In this document: positions 50,866 through 59,685 of the stretch, piece after piece | Layout: each line of letters begins with the position of its first letter | Numbering within the stretch: the first letter of the stretch is position 1 | Assembly: GCF_004799035.1 (NCBI RefSeq) | Contig: NZ_MWIO01000014.1 | Span: 149,710-213,709, forward strand | Origin: Rhodanobacter lindaniclasticus | GTDB taxonomy: Bacteria > Pseudomonadota > Gammaproteobacteria > Xanthomonadales > Rhodanobacteraceae | Reading direction: 5' to 3' | DNA length: 64,000 bases | The notes under the pieces: model-generated | What the model saw: the letters and a program-made list of their open reading frames with translations, nothing else | Told to the model about the DNA's origin: nothing | Databases searched by the model: none | Made by a program: the position numbers and the translations under genes

Positions 50866-52314
50866 TCAGGAGGGACAGCCGCGATCTTCGCGCCAGTGGG
50901 CGCCGAGCGAGCGTCGACGCAAGCGCATCGCGCGCAGCAGCGCCTTGGCCAGGCGTGCCTGCCAACCGGAGTCGGCCCGCGCCGCGCAGACCCGCCAGGC
51001 ATCGCGCAGCGCGCCCGCTTCGCGCCGCGGACCGGCCGCGTGCCACAGCAGCGCACGCAAGCCGGCAAGTTCGGCCAGCGGCAGGCTGGCGCCGCGTTCG
51101 ATCACGCGCAGCGGGCCGACGCCGACGTCAGCGGCGACCGCGGTGCGCAAGCCGTGACCCAGCCGCTGTCCGCACAGCACGCCTTCGAGCAGCGAATTGC
51201 TGGCCAGCCGGTTGGCGCCGTGCACGCCATTGCAAGCCACCTCGCCCACCGCGTAAAGGCCCGGCACGCTGGTGCGTCCGTCCGCATCGGTGGCCAGGCC
51301 GCCCATGTGGAAGTGCGCCGCCGGGGTCACCGGCAACGCCTGCCGGCGCGGATCGAAACCATGCGCCAGGCACGCGGCCAGCACGGTGGGAAAACGCTGT
51401 TCCCAATCGCCCTGCACCGCCGTCGCATCGAGCCAGGCGCGGCCGCCGGCGGCCTGCACCGCGGCCACGCGCCGCGACACCACGTCGCGCGGCGCCAGGT
51501 CGCCGAGCGGATGCACGCCGGCCATCAACGCGTTGCCCGCGTCGTCGTGCAATCGCGCGCCAGCGCCACGCAGCGCCTCGGTGAGCAGCGGCAGGCAGTG
51601 GCCGGGCACGTCGAGCGCGGTGGGATGGAATTGCACGAACTCCAGGTCGCGCGCTGCCGCACCGGCAGCCAGGCCGAGCGCGAGGCCCGCACCATCGGCA
51701 CCCGGCGGATTGCTGGTGCGCGCGTACAAGGCGCCGATGCCGCCGGTGGCCAGCACCACCGCCGCCGCCTCGACCTGTTCATGCCGGCCGCGCTCATCGC
51801 GCGTGCGCACGCCGACCACGCGACCGCCGCGCCACAGCAGGCCATCGACATCGACGCCGCCGCGCCACTGCACGTGGCTGGCCGCCTGCGCCTGCTCGCG
51901 CAAGGCGCAGAACACCGCCGCGCCAGTGGCATCGCCGCCGGCGTGCACGATGCGGGCGGTGGCATGACCGCCTTCGCGACCCAGTTGCAGCGCGCCATCC
52001 GCAGCCCGATCGAACGCCACGCCGTGCGCCTGCAGCCAGTCGATCGCCGCCGGTGCCGCGGCGGTCAGCCACGCCACCATCGCCGCCTCGTTGTGCTGCG
52101 CGCCGGCGACGAGCGTGTCGGCGGCGTGGGCGGCGACGCTGTCATGCGGATCGAGCGCCGCGGCGATGCCGCCCTGGGCCAGCGCCGTGGCGCTGCCGCA
52201 ACCGTCGCGGGCGCGGCACAGCAGGCGCACCGGGGCGGGCGCCGCGGCCAGCGCCGTCGCCAGCCCGGCCACGCCGCCACCCACCACCACGATCGGCAGG
52301 TGCGCGCGCCTCAC
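50866..52314 (-). CDS. nadB: L-aspartate oxidase
   Basis: A 482-residue flavoprotein. The FAD dinucleotide motif PIVVVGGGVAGLATALAAA is at the N terminus, and LAQGGIAAALDPHDSVAAHAADT, FHPTALDVPG, and GEVACNGVHGANRLASNSLLE are typical of the fumarate-reductase/aspartate-oxidase group. It oxidises aspartate to iminoaspartate, using oxygen or fumarate. GTG 52314 overlaps the nadA stop (GTGA), so it is translated with nadA. The C-terminal helices that pass to the active site are intact. Confidence 0.92.
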   Translation of the reverse strand: MRRAHLPIVVVGGGVAGLATALAAAPAPVRLLCRARDGCGSATALAQGGIAAALDPHDSVAAHAADTLVAGAQHNEAAMVAWLTAAAPAAIDWLQAHGVAFDRAADGALQLGREGGHATARIVHAGGDATGAAVFCALREQAQAASHVQWRGGVDVDGLLWRGGRVVGVRTRDERGRHEQVEAAAVVLATGGIGALYARTSNPPGADGAGLALGLAAGAAARDLEFVQFHPTALDVPGHCLPLLTEALRGAGARLHDDAGNALMAGVHPLGDLAPRDVVSRRVAAVQAAGGRAWLDATAVQGDWEQRFPTVLAACLAHGFDPRRQALPVTPAAHFHMGGLATDADGRTSVPGLYAVGEVACNGVHGANRLASNSLLEGVLCGQRLGHGLRTAVAADVGVGPLRVIERGASLPLAELAGLRALLWHAAGPRREAGALRDAWRVCAARADSGWQARLAKALLRAMRLRRRSLGAHWREDRGCPS

Positions 52315-53336
52315 ACGCGTTCGCGCCGCCCGACGGCGAGCATGCGTTCCAGTGCCGCGCGGGCACGCGCACCGACGTCCGCGGGGATCTCGATCGCGTG
52401 GCGCAGGTCGCGCAGGCTGGCGTAGATGTTCTGCAAGGTGATCCGCTGCATGTGCGGACACAGGTTGCACGGCTTGATGAACTCGGTCTGCGGGAACTGC
52501 GACTTGAGGTTGTCGGCCATCGAGCACTCGGTGACCATCGCCACCCGGGCCGGCTTCTCGCGCGCCAGCCACTTGCCCATGGCGGTGGTGGAGCCGACGA
52601 AGTCGGCCTCGGCCAGCACTTCGGGCGAGCACTCCGGATGCGCCACCACCTTGGTGCCGAACTGCTCGCGCACGTGCCGCACTTCCTGCGCGGTGAAGCG
52701 CTCGTGCACTTCGCAGCGGCCGTGCCACAGGACGATTTCCACCTGCGTCTGCTTGGCGATGTGGCGACCGAGGAACTCGTCGGGCAGGAAGATCACCTTC
52801 GGCGCGCCCATCGCCTCCACCACCTGCACCGCGTTCGCCGAGGTGCAGATCGCGTCGGATTCCGCCTTCACCGCGGCCGAGGTGTTGGCGTAGCTGACCA
52901 CCGGCACGCCGGGGTGCTGCGCGCGCAATGCACGCACGTCGGCGGCGGTGATCGAGGAGGCCAGCGAGCAGCCGGCCTCGAGGTCGGGCAGCAGCACGGT
53001 CTTGTGCGGCGCCAGGATCTTCGCGGTCTCGGCCATGAAGTGCACGCCGCACAGCACGATCAGCTCGGCATCGCACTCCGCCGCGGCCTGCGCCAGGCCC
53101 AGCGAGTCGCCGGTGATGTCGGCCACGCCGTGGAAGATCTCCGGCGACTGGTAGCTGTGCGCCATGATCACCGCGCCGCGCTGCTTCTTCAGCTTGTTGA
53201 TCGCGTCGATCCACGGCAGGTGCAGCGGAATCTCCAGGCACGGCACCAGCGGTTCGAGCCGCTCGGCGAGCGCGGCATATTCGTGTTCGAGTTCGTCGCG
53301 CCAGACAGGCACGGGGACGGCAGCGAGGTCGTGCAT
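52311..53336 (-). CDS. nadA: Quinolinate synthase
   Basis: A 341-residue 4Fe-4S enzyme. Conserved cysteines appear in LCGVHFMAETAKIL, AHPECSPEVLAEADF and FIKPCNLCPHM, the cluster ligand pattern of the NadA family, with AHSYQSPEIFHGVADITGDSL and CSMADNLKSQFP. It joins iminoaspartate and dihydroxyacetone phosphate into quinolinate for NAD synthesis. It precedes nadB with a four-base overlap. An FNR-type site lies 196 bp upstream. Confidence 0.94.
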   Translation of the reverse strand: MHDLAAVPVPVWRDELEHEYAALAERLEPLVPCLEIPLHLPWIDAINKLKKQRGAVIMAHSYQSPEIFHGVADITGDSLGLAQAAAECDAELIVLCGVHFMAETAKILAPHKTVLLPDLEAGCSLASSITAADVRALRAQHPGVPVVSYANTSAAVKAESDAICTSANAVQVVEAMGAPKVIFLPDEFLGRHIAKQTQVEIVLWHGRCEVHERFTAQEVRHVREQFGTKVVAHPECSPEVLAEADFVGSTTAMGKWLAREKPARVAMVTECSMADNLKSQFPQTEFIKPCNLCPHMQRITLQNIYASLRDLRHAIEIPADVGARARAALERMLAVGRRERV

Positions 53337-53525
53337 GGCGATCCGCAGTGGATGATGGTCGAGGTATCCGGGGTGCAGCGTGCCGGTTCAGTCCACCCGG
53401 CAATCCGCGTCGAGGCGCGACATGCACCGCGATGGCGGCGGCCGCAGGCGCGGGAGAACGGAGCGATGCAATGAAAGGCCTGGCATGATGGCGCGCATCA
53501 TCGCCGGCAAGCGCGCGGGCGCGCC

Positions 53526-53539
53526 TTGATCGAGGTCAA
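53526..53539 (-). promoter_or_regulatory. FNR-type site upstream of nadA
   Basis: TTGAT-CGAG-GTCAA, a good palindrome. The centre is 196.5 bp before the nadA start, longer than most in the window. No gene starts close by on the plus strand, so nadA is the only downstream candidate. Confidence 0.55.
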
Positions 53540-53582
53540 CCGCAACCGATGCGCCACGCCGATGGCGCCGGAGCCGCCCTGC

Positions 53583-54836
53583 TCACGGGCGCTGCGGCAG
53601 CGTTGCCACGAAGGCCTCGGCGCGCCGGCGCACGCCGCGCAACGCCGACCATGTGCCCAGCCACGCGCACGCCAGCGCCACGCCTGCCGCACGCGCCAGC
53701 CACGGCGACGGCCACAGCACCGCGGCCGGCAACAGCAGCAGCGGCCATTGCGCCAGCAGCACGCCGAGCTTGTCGCCGTCGGGCAGCAGCCGCTGCACGC
53801 CGGGCAACTGCAGGCCGCGACCGCAGCGTCGGTGCAGCTCGATCCAGCCGATGAACGGAACGATCTCCAGCGCCATGCCGGTGAGCAGCAAGGGCAACGC
53901 GATGCCCAGCCCCAGCGCCGCCGCCAGCACCGCGCCACGCGCGCCGCCGGCCAGCAGCACCGCCGCCAGCACCAGCACGATCTGGCCGCCGCGCCAACTC
54001 CACAGCAACGGTCCGCGACGCACGCGTGGCGAGCGCCACTGCAGCCACAGGGCGGCACCGGCAAACAGCGTGACGTGCACCACCACGGTGGCCAGCAGCC
54101 AGCGGCCATCGTCGCCGGCCCAGCGCCACCATGCCGCGGCCGGCAGCATCAGCAGCACGCTGGCCAGCCACAGGGTCTGCGCCCGTGCCGGCATGGCTGC
54201 CGTGCCCTGGAACATCGGCATCACGATCCGCGCCACGCTGGCCAGCAGCAGCACGATCCAGCCCAGCACGCCCCAACTGGCGTGCACGTCCACCAGCGCC
54301 ATCATCGACGGCGTGGCGCCGTCGACCAGCGCCAGCGCCAGCAGCGCGCCGAGCAGCGCGGTCAGCACGCCGAAGCCGATCGCCGCACCGATGCCCGCGC
54401 GCAGCAGCCGCTGGCCCGCGGCGGCGCACAGGCCGGGCACGGTCATCGCGGCCAGCACCACGAACGCCAGCGGCAACAGCACGGCGCCGCCGCGCAGCGC
54501 GCCACGCCAGCCCTCATGCAGGCCGGCCACCAGCAGCAGCACGCCGAGGTTGAACACGGCGTGCAGTGGCCGCCCCAGCCGCGCGCCGCCGCGTACCCGC
54601 ACGCCGGCGGCAGCGGGCAGGAATTGCAGCACGCTGCCGAACATCACGTTGCCGAACACGCCCAGGGTGAATACGTGCACCAGCGCCAGCGTGGCCGGCT
54701 GCCAGCGCGTGCGCAGCGCCAGGTCGCCGTCGAGGATCAGCAGCACGCCGGCGAGCACGCCCCACAACGGCGCAGTCAGCAGGAAACGCCGCGGCAACGA
54801 CGCCGGCGGCGCCTGCTCAAGCGCCAGTCGGGCCAT
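53583..54836 (-). CDS. Polytopic membrane protein next to DUF2249
   Basis: A 417-residue protein with about twelve predicted helices. Histidines within helices (ALVHVFTLGVFGNVMFGSVLQF and LVDVHASWGVLGWIVLLL) and MPMFQGTAAMP resemble the haem-copper oxidase/NnrS-type fold, but the family is not certain and the catalytic ligands of an oxidase are not complete. It starts 20 bp inside the end of the DUF2249 gene, so the two form one unit. NnrS (59686) has a clearer signature, and this protein may be a related haem or NO-handling membrane protein. Confidence 0.65.
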   Translation of the reverse strand: MARLALEQAPPASLPRRFLLTAPLWGVLAGVLLILDGDLALRTRWQPATLALVHVFTLGVFGNVMFGSVLQFLPAAAGVRVRGGARLGRPLHAVFNLGVLLLVAGLHEGWRGALRGGAVLLPLAFVVLAAMTVPGLCAAAGQRLLRAGIGAAIGFGVLTALLGALLALALVDGATPSMMALVDVHASWGVLGWIVLLLASVARIVMPMFQGTAAMPARAQTLWLASVLLMLPAAAWWRWAGDDGRWLLATVVVHVTLFAGAALWLQWRSPRVRRGPLLWSWRGGQIVLVLAAVLLAGGARGAVLAAALGLGIALPLLLTGMALEIVPFIGWIELHRRCGRGLQLPGVQRLLPDGDKLGVLLAQWPLLLLPAAVLWPSPWLARAAGVALACAWLGTWSALRGVRRRAEAFVATLPQRP

Positions 54837-55107
54837 CGTCGTCCGGGCGATGGACCCGCACGCGCGCGCTGCCGGCGGGCAGCATTTCCGCGCGGACGTG
54901 CAGCCGGCGACCGGCCAGCAGGTCGAGCAGCGGCGTCGGCAGCAGCGGCGTAAGCAGCTCGACCGTCTGCCCCGGCTGCAGCGCATCGGCCGCCTCCAGC
55001 GCACGCATCATCGGCTCCGGCGCCGGCAGCGCGCGCAGGTCCATCGAGACGATGGCGTCGTCGTCGGTGACGTGGTCGTCGTGGGGTGGCAGTGGGGAGG
55101 CAGGCAT
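54817..55107 (-). CDS. DUF2249-domain protein
   Basis: A 96-residue soluble protein. The core VSMDLRALPAPEPMMRALEAADAL followed by LHVRAEMLPAG fits DUF2249, a TusA-like fold often found with hemerythrin and NO-related genes. No catalytic residue is known. It overlaps the membrane-protein gene by 20 bp. There is no Shine-Dalgarno before its ATG, and an FNR-type site lies exactly 41.5 bp away, so the message might begin at the ATG itself. Confidence 0.8.
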   Translation of the reverse strand: MPASPLPPHDDHVTDDDAIVSMDLRALPAPEPMMRALEAADALQPGQTVELLTPLLPTPLLDLLAGRRLHVRAEMLPAGSARVRVHRPDDDGPTGA

Positions 55108-55141
55108 GCGGCCATCTCAACGCAGCGGCGGCGCGGGCGCG

Positions 55142-55155
55142 CTGACCTGGGTCAA
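55142..55155 (-). promoter_or_regulatory. FNR-type site before the DUF2249 gene
   Basis: CTGAC-CTGG-GTCAA with one mismatch. The centre is 41.5 bp before the A of ATG 55107. A TGAGAT hexamer lies 6 bp from the ATG at the -10 position. Confidence 0.65.
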
Positions 55156-55175
55156 CGCAGCCGCGCCGCCGGCAC

Positions 55176-56423
55176 TCAACGCGCGCCCGCCAGCGCCTGC
55201 TGGCCGCGCCATTCCAGCTGCAGCCACACCCGCGCGTTGTCGCGGCCGAAGCCGTCGGCGCGGTAGTCGGCCAGCTTGAGCATGGCGTCGAGGCCGGCGA
55301 GCAGCGGAAGGCTCAGCGATGCGTTCCACTCGCTGCCGTAGCGGCCACCGCGATCGGCGCGGTAGTCGTGGTACGCCACCGCCCAGGCCAGCTTGCCGGC
55401 CAGACCGCTGCGACCGAACTTGCCGGCCGCGCCCACGTAGCGATCTTCCAGTCCGCCGGCGGGCGTCACGTTGAACTGGTCGTCCCAGCCGTTGAACGCG
55501 TGCAGCGTCGCCAGCGGCGTCTGCAAGGCATGCTGGCCGTTGCCGCCCAGGTGTTCCCAACCCAGCTTTGCGGTGACGCCGTCCTGCGTCCAGGTCGGCT
55601 CCAGCAACCAGTAGTGGTGGGCGAAGCGCTGCGGATTGTTGGCGTAGTCGCGCTGACGCGCCGCTTCCAGCGTCCAGCCCGGGCCGTTGCCGTCGCGCAG
55701 CGCCTTGCCGCTCCAGCGCGCGCCCCAGGTGGCACTGGAGGCCGTGGCCACGTCGCGGTCCTCGTGCAGGTAGGCGTAGCCCACCCATTGCTGCGCACCG
55801 CGGACCCACGCGGCGTTGAGCAGGTGCGTGTCCAGCTTGCGCTCGCGCGCCAGCGGATTGAGCGCGTCGCGACCGGCCACGCGATGCACGCGATCGAGCC
55901 AGTCATAGCGCACGGTCACGCTGTCCAGCGGCATCCATTGCAGCGCCACCGCGTCGTAGGTCTGCTCATGCTGGCGCCAGCCGCTGTTGCCGACCCAGCG
56001 ATGGTTGTCCAGCAGCAGCCGCTGGCGGCCCAGCGTGGCGCCGAACACGTCGCCCTGCCACGCCAGCCAGGCCTGGTTGAGTTCGCTGCCATGCGGATCG
56101 GTGATCGCCGGATACTGCGTGCGGCCGTTCGCGCCGCTGTTGTAATGCTCGTTGGCCGCAGCCACGCCGGCGCCTTCCAGCAGCGCGCTCCAGCCCTCGC
56201 CGAAGCTGGCGCGCAGGCCCAGCCGCAGGCGCAAGGTGGTGGCGGCCGCGTCGCGGCTGAAGGCGTCATCGTCGACCTGCTCGTGGCGCAATCGTGCATC
56301 CCATTCCAGCTGCAGCGGCGCCGCCTCCGGCAGGCTCGGGGTGGTGGCGGTCGCGGCCGCGGGCGCGGCCATCGCGGCCGCCAGCAGACCGCTGGCGCAA
56401 AGCATTCGGCTAGTCGTTCTCAT
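55176..56423 (-). CDS. Outer-membrane porin (alginate-export/AlgE-like)
   Basis: A 415-residue exported beta-barrel protein. The signal peptide LCASGLLAAAMAAPAAATA is followed by a barrel that begins LEWDARLRHEQVDDDAFSRDAAATTLRLRLGL (in parts) and ends RVWLQLEWRGQQALAGAR. The YDWLDRVHRVAGRDALNPLA and GRQRLLLDNHRWVGN segments resemble the AlgE/alginate-export porins. It may allow diffusion of nitrite or another small anion. An FNR-type site lies 61.5 bp before its start. Confidence 0.75.
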   Translation of the reverse strand: MRTTSRMLCASGLLAAAMAAPAAATATTPSLPEAAPLQLEWDARLRHEQVDDDAFSRDAAATTLRLRLGLRASFGEGWSALLEGAGVAAANEHYNSGANGRTQYPAITDPHGSELNQAWLAWQGDVFGATLGRQRLLLDNHRWVGNSGWRQHEQTYDAVALQWMPLDSVTVRYDWLDRVHRVAGRDALNPLARERKLDTHLLNAAWVRGAQQWVGYAYLHEDRDVATASSATWGARWSGKALRDGNGPGWTLEAARQRDYANNPQRFAHHYWLLEPTWTQDGVTAKLGWEHLGGNGQHALQTPLATLHAFNGWDDQFNVTPAGGLEDRYVGAAGKFGRSGLAGKLAWAVAYHDYRADRGGRYGSEWNASLSLPLLAGLDAMLKLADYRADGFGRDNARVWLQLEWRGQQALAGAR

Positions 56424-56477
56424 CGTGTCTTCCCGTGGTGGATGCGCGCAGTCTGCAGAGCGCGAAGCGGCGATCAG

Positions 56478-56491
56478 TTGACCGCGGTCAT
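56478..56491 (-). promoter_or_regulatory. FNR-type site before the porin gene
   Basis: TTGAC-CGCG-GTCAT: one mismatch in one half. The centre is 61.5 bp before ATG 56423, the spacing of a class II site plus a 20-base leader. Confidence 0.65.
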
Positions 56492-56610
56492 GTCCGCATC
56501 GGGAAAGCGGCGGCTGTGACAACACGCCGCGGAACCATGCGAAAACGCCGCCATGACGGCGGCGCTTCGCGAAACGATGGACGTCTGGACGTCCATTCGA
56601 AAACATCATC

Positions 56611-57180
56611 TCATGGCTTGTTCACCGTCTCGCCGATGGCCTTCACGAAGGCCGGATCGAGCCGGCCGATCAGCGTGGTGCGCGCAGCGATGCGGCCCTC
56701 GGCGTCGAGCAGGATCAGTTCGCTGGAGTGGTTGAACTCGCCGTCGGGAAGCTGCCGGTACTGCAGGCCGAGCACGCCGGAGAGCTGCCGCACCTGCGAC
56801 GGCTCGGCGCGGGCCAGGGTCCAGATGCGCGGGTCCAGCTTGCGCTTCTCCGCATAGCTCTTCAGCGTGGGCACGTCGTCCTTGGCCGGGTCGAAGCTCA
56901 CCGCGAGCAGGTCGATCTTCGCGCGCGTGGCCGGATCGAGCGCATTGCGGGTCAGGCGCAGGCTGTCGATGATCATCGGGCAGACCATCTGGCACGAGGT
57001 GTAGAACATCGTGACCAGCTGCGGCCGCCCGCGACGTGCGGCCAGCATCTGGCGCTGGCCATCCTGCGTGGTCAGTTGCACCGGCAGGTTGTAGACCGAA
57101 TCGCCGGGCAGCGGCGTGGCGGCGGCAGTGCCGCCGAACAGCGCGGCCAGCAGGGCCAGTACGGGCAGAAGATGTTTCAT
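56611..57180 (-). CDS. SCO1/SenC-family copper chaperone
   Basis: A 189-residue exported thioredoxin-fold protein. The copper-binding motif TSCQMVCPM (CxxxC) and the later histidine in GEFNHSSELILLD are complete. A signal peptide begins MKHLLPVLALLAALFGG. It carries copper to cupredoxin enzymes; beside nirK it probably loads the nitrite reductase. It is the last gene of nirK-nirV-sco. Confidence 0.88.
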   Translation of the reverse strand: MKHLLPVLALLAALFGGTAAATPLPGDSVYNLPVQLTTQDGQRQMLAARRGRPQLVTMFYTSCQMVCPMIIDSLRLTRNALDPATRAKIDLLAVSFDPAKDDVPTLKSYAEKRKLDPRIWTLARAEPSQVRQLSGVLGLQYRQLPDGEFNHSSELILLDAEGRIAARTTLIGRLDPAFVKAIGETVNKP

Positions 57181-57190
57181 CGCCGCTCCT

Positions 57191-57955
57191 TCAGTTCGAC
57201 TTCGCGCAGCGGAAGCCCAGGTTGTTGGTGGTGTCGGCGGCTTTCAGCGCGGAGAGCATGGCGATGCGCATCAGCACCGCGTAGTTCTCCTTTTCCTGCA
57301 GGCTGATCGCACCGGCACCGCAGAACTTCAGCAGGTCGGGGTCGCCCTGCTCGCGGCTGTCGCTGGCCACCATCAGCGCGTTGAAATCGTCGACCCACTC
57401 CCACACCAGGCCGTTCATGTCGCGCACGCCGTAGACGTTGGCGACGCCGCCGACCTCGGGCAACGCCGAGCTGGACGGGCGCGAATACCAGCCCAGGATG
57501 CTTTCGCGCCAGGCCGGATCGGCCCGCGCATCGCGTCGGGTGGCGTCCGCCGCCGCGGCAAACTCCCATTCGTACCAGCTCGGCAGCCGCGCACCTTCGC
57601 TTTCGCAATAGGCCTGCGCGGCGAACCAGCTCACCCGCGTCACCGGCTGGCGCGGCAGCGCCTGCCCGCCCGGCACCAAGGGCGCCTCCCACTGGGTCAG
57701 GTAGCGTGCGTCGGCGAGGATGCCGGCCACCTTGTCGCGCTGCCATTGCGGGTGCTTCTGCACGAAGGCCAGGAACTCGCCGTTGGTGACCAGTTCGGTG
57801 CGCAGGCGGAACGGCGCGACCTGCGCCGCGGCCGCCTTGCCGTCGGCGGGCAGCACGCTGGTGAACGTGCCTCCCGGCAGCGCGACGTATTCCGCCGCCG
57901 CTGCCGGGAGTGCCAGCATCAGGCCGAACCATGCCAGCGCCAGCCGCACGCGCAT
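57191..57955 (-). CDS. nirV: NirV-like formylglycine-generating-enzyme fold protein
   Basis: A 254-residue exported protein of the SUMF1/FGE fold. The signal LALAWFGLMLALPAAAAEYV is followed by the hallmarks LPGGTFTS, VTNGEFLAFVQ, PVTRVSWFAAQAYCESEGARLPSWYEWEFAAAA (in parts), VYGVRDMNGLVWEWVDDF and the C-terminal NLGFRC. NirV occurs next to nirK in many denitrifiers; its function is not established. It starts 2 bp after nirK and 10 bp before the SCO gene. Its copper-type cysteines are partly present, and catalysis of formylglycine formation is unproved. Confidence 0.85.
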   Translation of the reverse strand: MRVRLALAWFGLMLALPAAAAEYVALPGGTFTSVLPADGKAAAAQVAPFRLRTELVTNGEFLAFVQKHPQWQRDKVAGILADARYLTQWEAPLVPGGQALPRQPVTRVSWFAAQAYCESEGARLPSWYEWEFAAAADATRRDARADPAWRESILGWYSRPSSSALPEVGGVANVYGVRDMNGLVWEWVDDFNALMVASDSREQGDPDLLKFCGAGAISLQEKENYAVLMRIAMLSALKAADTTNNLGFRCAKSN

Positions 57956-57957
57956 GC

Positions 57958-59472
57958 TCAGTGCTCCGGTTCCGCATGCGGGCCGGCTTCGGCACGCGCC
58001 TTGGCCACGTCTTCCTTGCTGAACTGGCCGCCCGGGTTGTCCCAGCTGTTGATCACGTAGGTGAGGATGTTGGCCACCTCGTCGTCGTTGAGCTGGCTCA
58101 TCGGCGGCATCACCGAGTCGTACTCGTGGCCGTTGACGGTGATCTTGCCGGTCAGGCCGTGCGTCACGATCGACATGGCGCGTTTCGGATCGGCGGCCAG
58201 GAAGTCCGATTTCGCCAGCGGCGGGAACACGTTGGCCAGGCCCTCGCCGTTGGCCTGATGGCAGACCGAGCAGGTGCCGGTGAACAGCTGCTTGCCCGCG
58301 GCGATCTGCTCCTCCTTGGTCAGCGTGCCGGCCGCATGCGCCTGGGCCGCGACGGTCACCGCCTTGAGGTTCGGTTCCGAGCGGTCGCCCAGGTAGACCG
58401 AGTCCACTTCCTTGCCCGAGTAGATCGACTTGTCTTCCGGACCGTCCACCTTGAGGATGCCCAACGCGCCCTTGTTGAATGCGCGGAAGATCGAGTGGTC
58501 GACCAGCACGTAGCTGCCCGGTACGTCGGTGTGGAATTCCACCGTCGCCGCGCCGCCGGACGGGATCAGCGTGGTCTGCACGTTGTGCTGTGCGATGGTG
58601 CCGCCCTCGGGTTGCACCTTGTCGAAGATCTCGCCGATCACGTGGAAGCTCGACACCAGGTTCGGACCGCCGTTGCCCACGAACAGACGCACTGTCTCGT
58701 TGGTCTTGGCGGTCAGCGCGTTGTCGCCGGTGAGCGCGCCTTCGCGACCGTTGAACAGCACATAGGTCGGGTGCTCGTCGATCGCCTTTTCCATGTCGAA
58801 CGGCTGCAGGCCCTTCTGCCGGTACTTGCCGGTGGTGTAGAAGTCGCCCTGCATCACGTAGTACTCGTGGTCGACCGGCGCCAGACCTTCCGGCGGCTCG
58901 ACCAGGATCAGGCCGTACATGCCGTTGGCGATGTGCATGCCCACCGGCGCGGTGGCGCAGTGGTAGACGAAGATGCCCTGGTTCAGCGCCTTGAAGGTGA
59001 ACTGCGACTCATGCCCCGGCGCGGTGAAGCTGGAGGCCGCGCCGCCGCCCGGGCCGGTCACCCCGTGCAGGTCGATGTTGTGCGGCATCTTGCTGTCCGG
59101 CGCGTTCTTCAGGTGGAACTCCACCGTGTCGCCCTGGCGCACGCGGATGAAGCTGCCCGGCACGGTGCCGCCGAAGGTCCAGAAGGTGTAGCTGACGCCT
59201 TCGGAGATCGGCATCTCCTTCTCGACCACCTCCAGCTCGACGATGACCTTCGCCGGGTAGTTGCGATGGATCGGTGGCGGCACGTGCGGCGGGCTGGTCA
59301 GCACCGCGTGGATCGGCTCGCCCTGCGGCGGACCGAAGTCGCCACGCTGGGAAGCCACCGAGGTGCTGGCCGGTGGGGTGGCCGCGGCAGGCGACGCCGG
59401 GGGCTTGTCGGAGCAGGCCGCCAGCGCGAACACGGCGAGGGCGGCGAGGACGGTGGACAGCGGACGCGACAT
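57958..59472 (-). CDS. nirK: Copper nitrite reductase with fused cytochrome c
   Basis: A 504-residue lipoprotein (lipobox LAAC near residue 20). Two cupredoxin domains hold the type 1 copper ligands in [10 protein letters not shown] (His), [10 protein letters not shown] (Cys, His, Met) and the type 2 site in NIDLHG and the second domain histidine of [10 protein letters not shown]. The C-terminal 110 residues are a cytochrome c domain with [11 protein letters not shown] and [12 protein letters not shown]. It reduces nitrite to NO in the periplasm; the fused haem donates electrons. The start is at ATG 59472, 65.5 bp from the FNR-type site. NirV and SCO follow directly. Confidence 0.95.
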   Translation of the reverse strand: MSRPLSTVLAALAVFALAACSDKPPASPAAATPPASTSVASQRGDFGPPQGEPIHAVLTSPPHVPPPIHRNYPAKVIVELEVVEKEMPISEGVSYTFWTFGGTVPGSFIRVRQGDTVEFHLKNAPDSKMPHNIDLHGVTGPGGGAASSFTAPGHESQFTFKALNQGIFVYHCATAPVGMHIANGMYGLILVEPPEGLAPVDHEYYVMQGDFYTTGKYRQKGLQPFDMEKAIDEHPTYVLFNGREGALTGDNALTAKTNETVRLFVGNGGPNLVSSFHVIGEIFDKVQPEGGTIAQHNVQTTLIPSGGAATVEFHTDVPGSYVLVDHSIFRAFNKGALGILKVDGPEDKSIYSGKEVDSVYLGDRSEPNLKAVTVAAQAHAAGTLTKEEQIAAGKQLFTGTCSVCHQANGEGLANVFPPLAKSDFLAADPKRAMSIVTHGLTGKITVNGHEYDSVMPPMSQLNDDEVANILTYVINSWDNPGGQFSKEDVAKARAEAGPHAEPEH

Positions 59473-59530
59473 GGGGATCTTCCCGTTGGTTATGCCTGCG
59501 CGAAGCATGCCCGGCAAAACCCGGCGCCAT

Positions 59531-59544
59531 TTGACCGGAGTCAA
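59531..59544 (-). promoter_or_regulatory. FNR-type site before nirK
   Basis: TTGAC-CGGA-GTCAA, a strong site. The centre is 65.5 bp before the nirK ATG, giving a 24-base leader for a class II promoter. Confidence 0.85.
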
Positions 59545-59685
59545 AAGTCCCCCCGAAACCCGCCCGCTGCGTCACCGCGCCACAGCGAATCCGCCCATCG
59601 CCTTCAGCCCGGGAAGACAGCCGCCGCCGCCCGCGACGACGTCATGCCCGCGTTCACCGGAATGGCGTCAGTCTGCCACCCGCCA

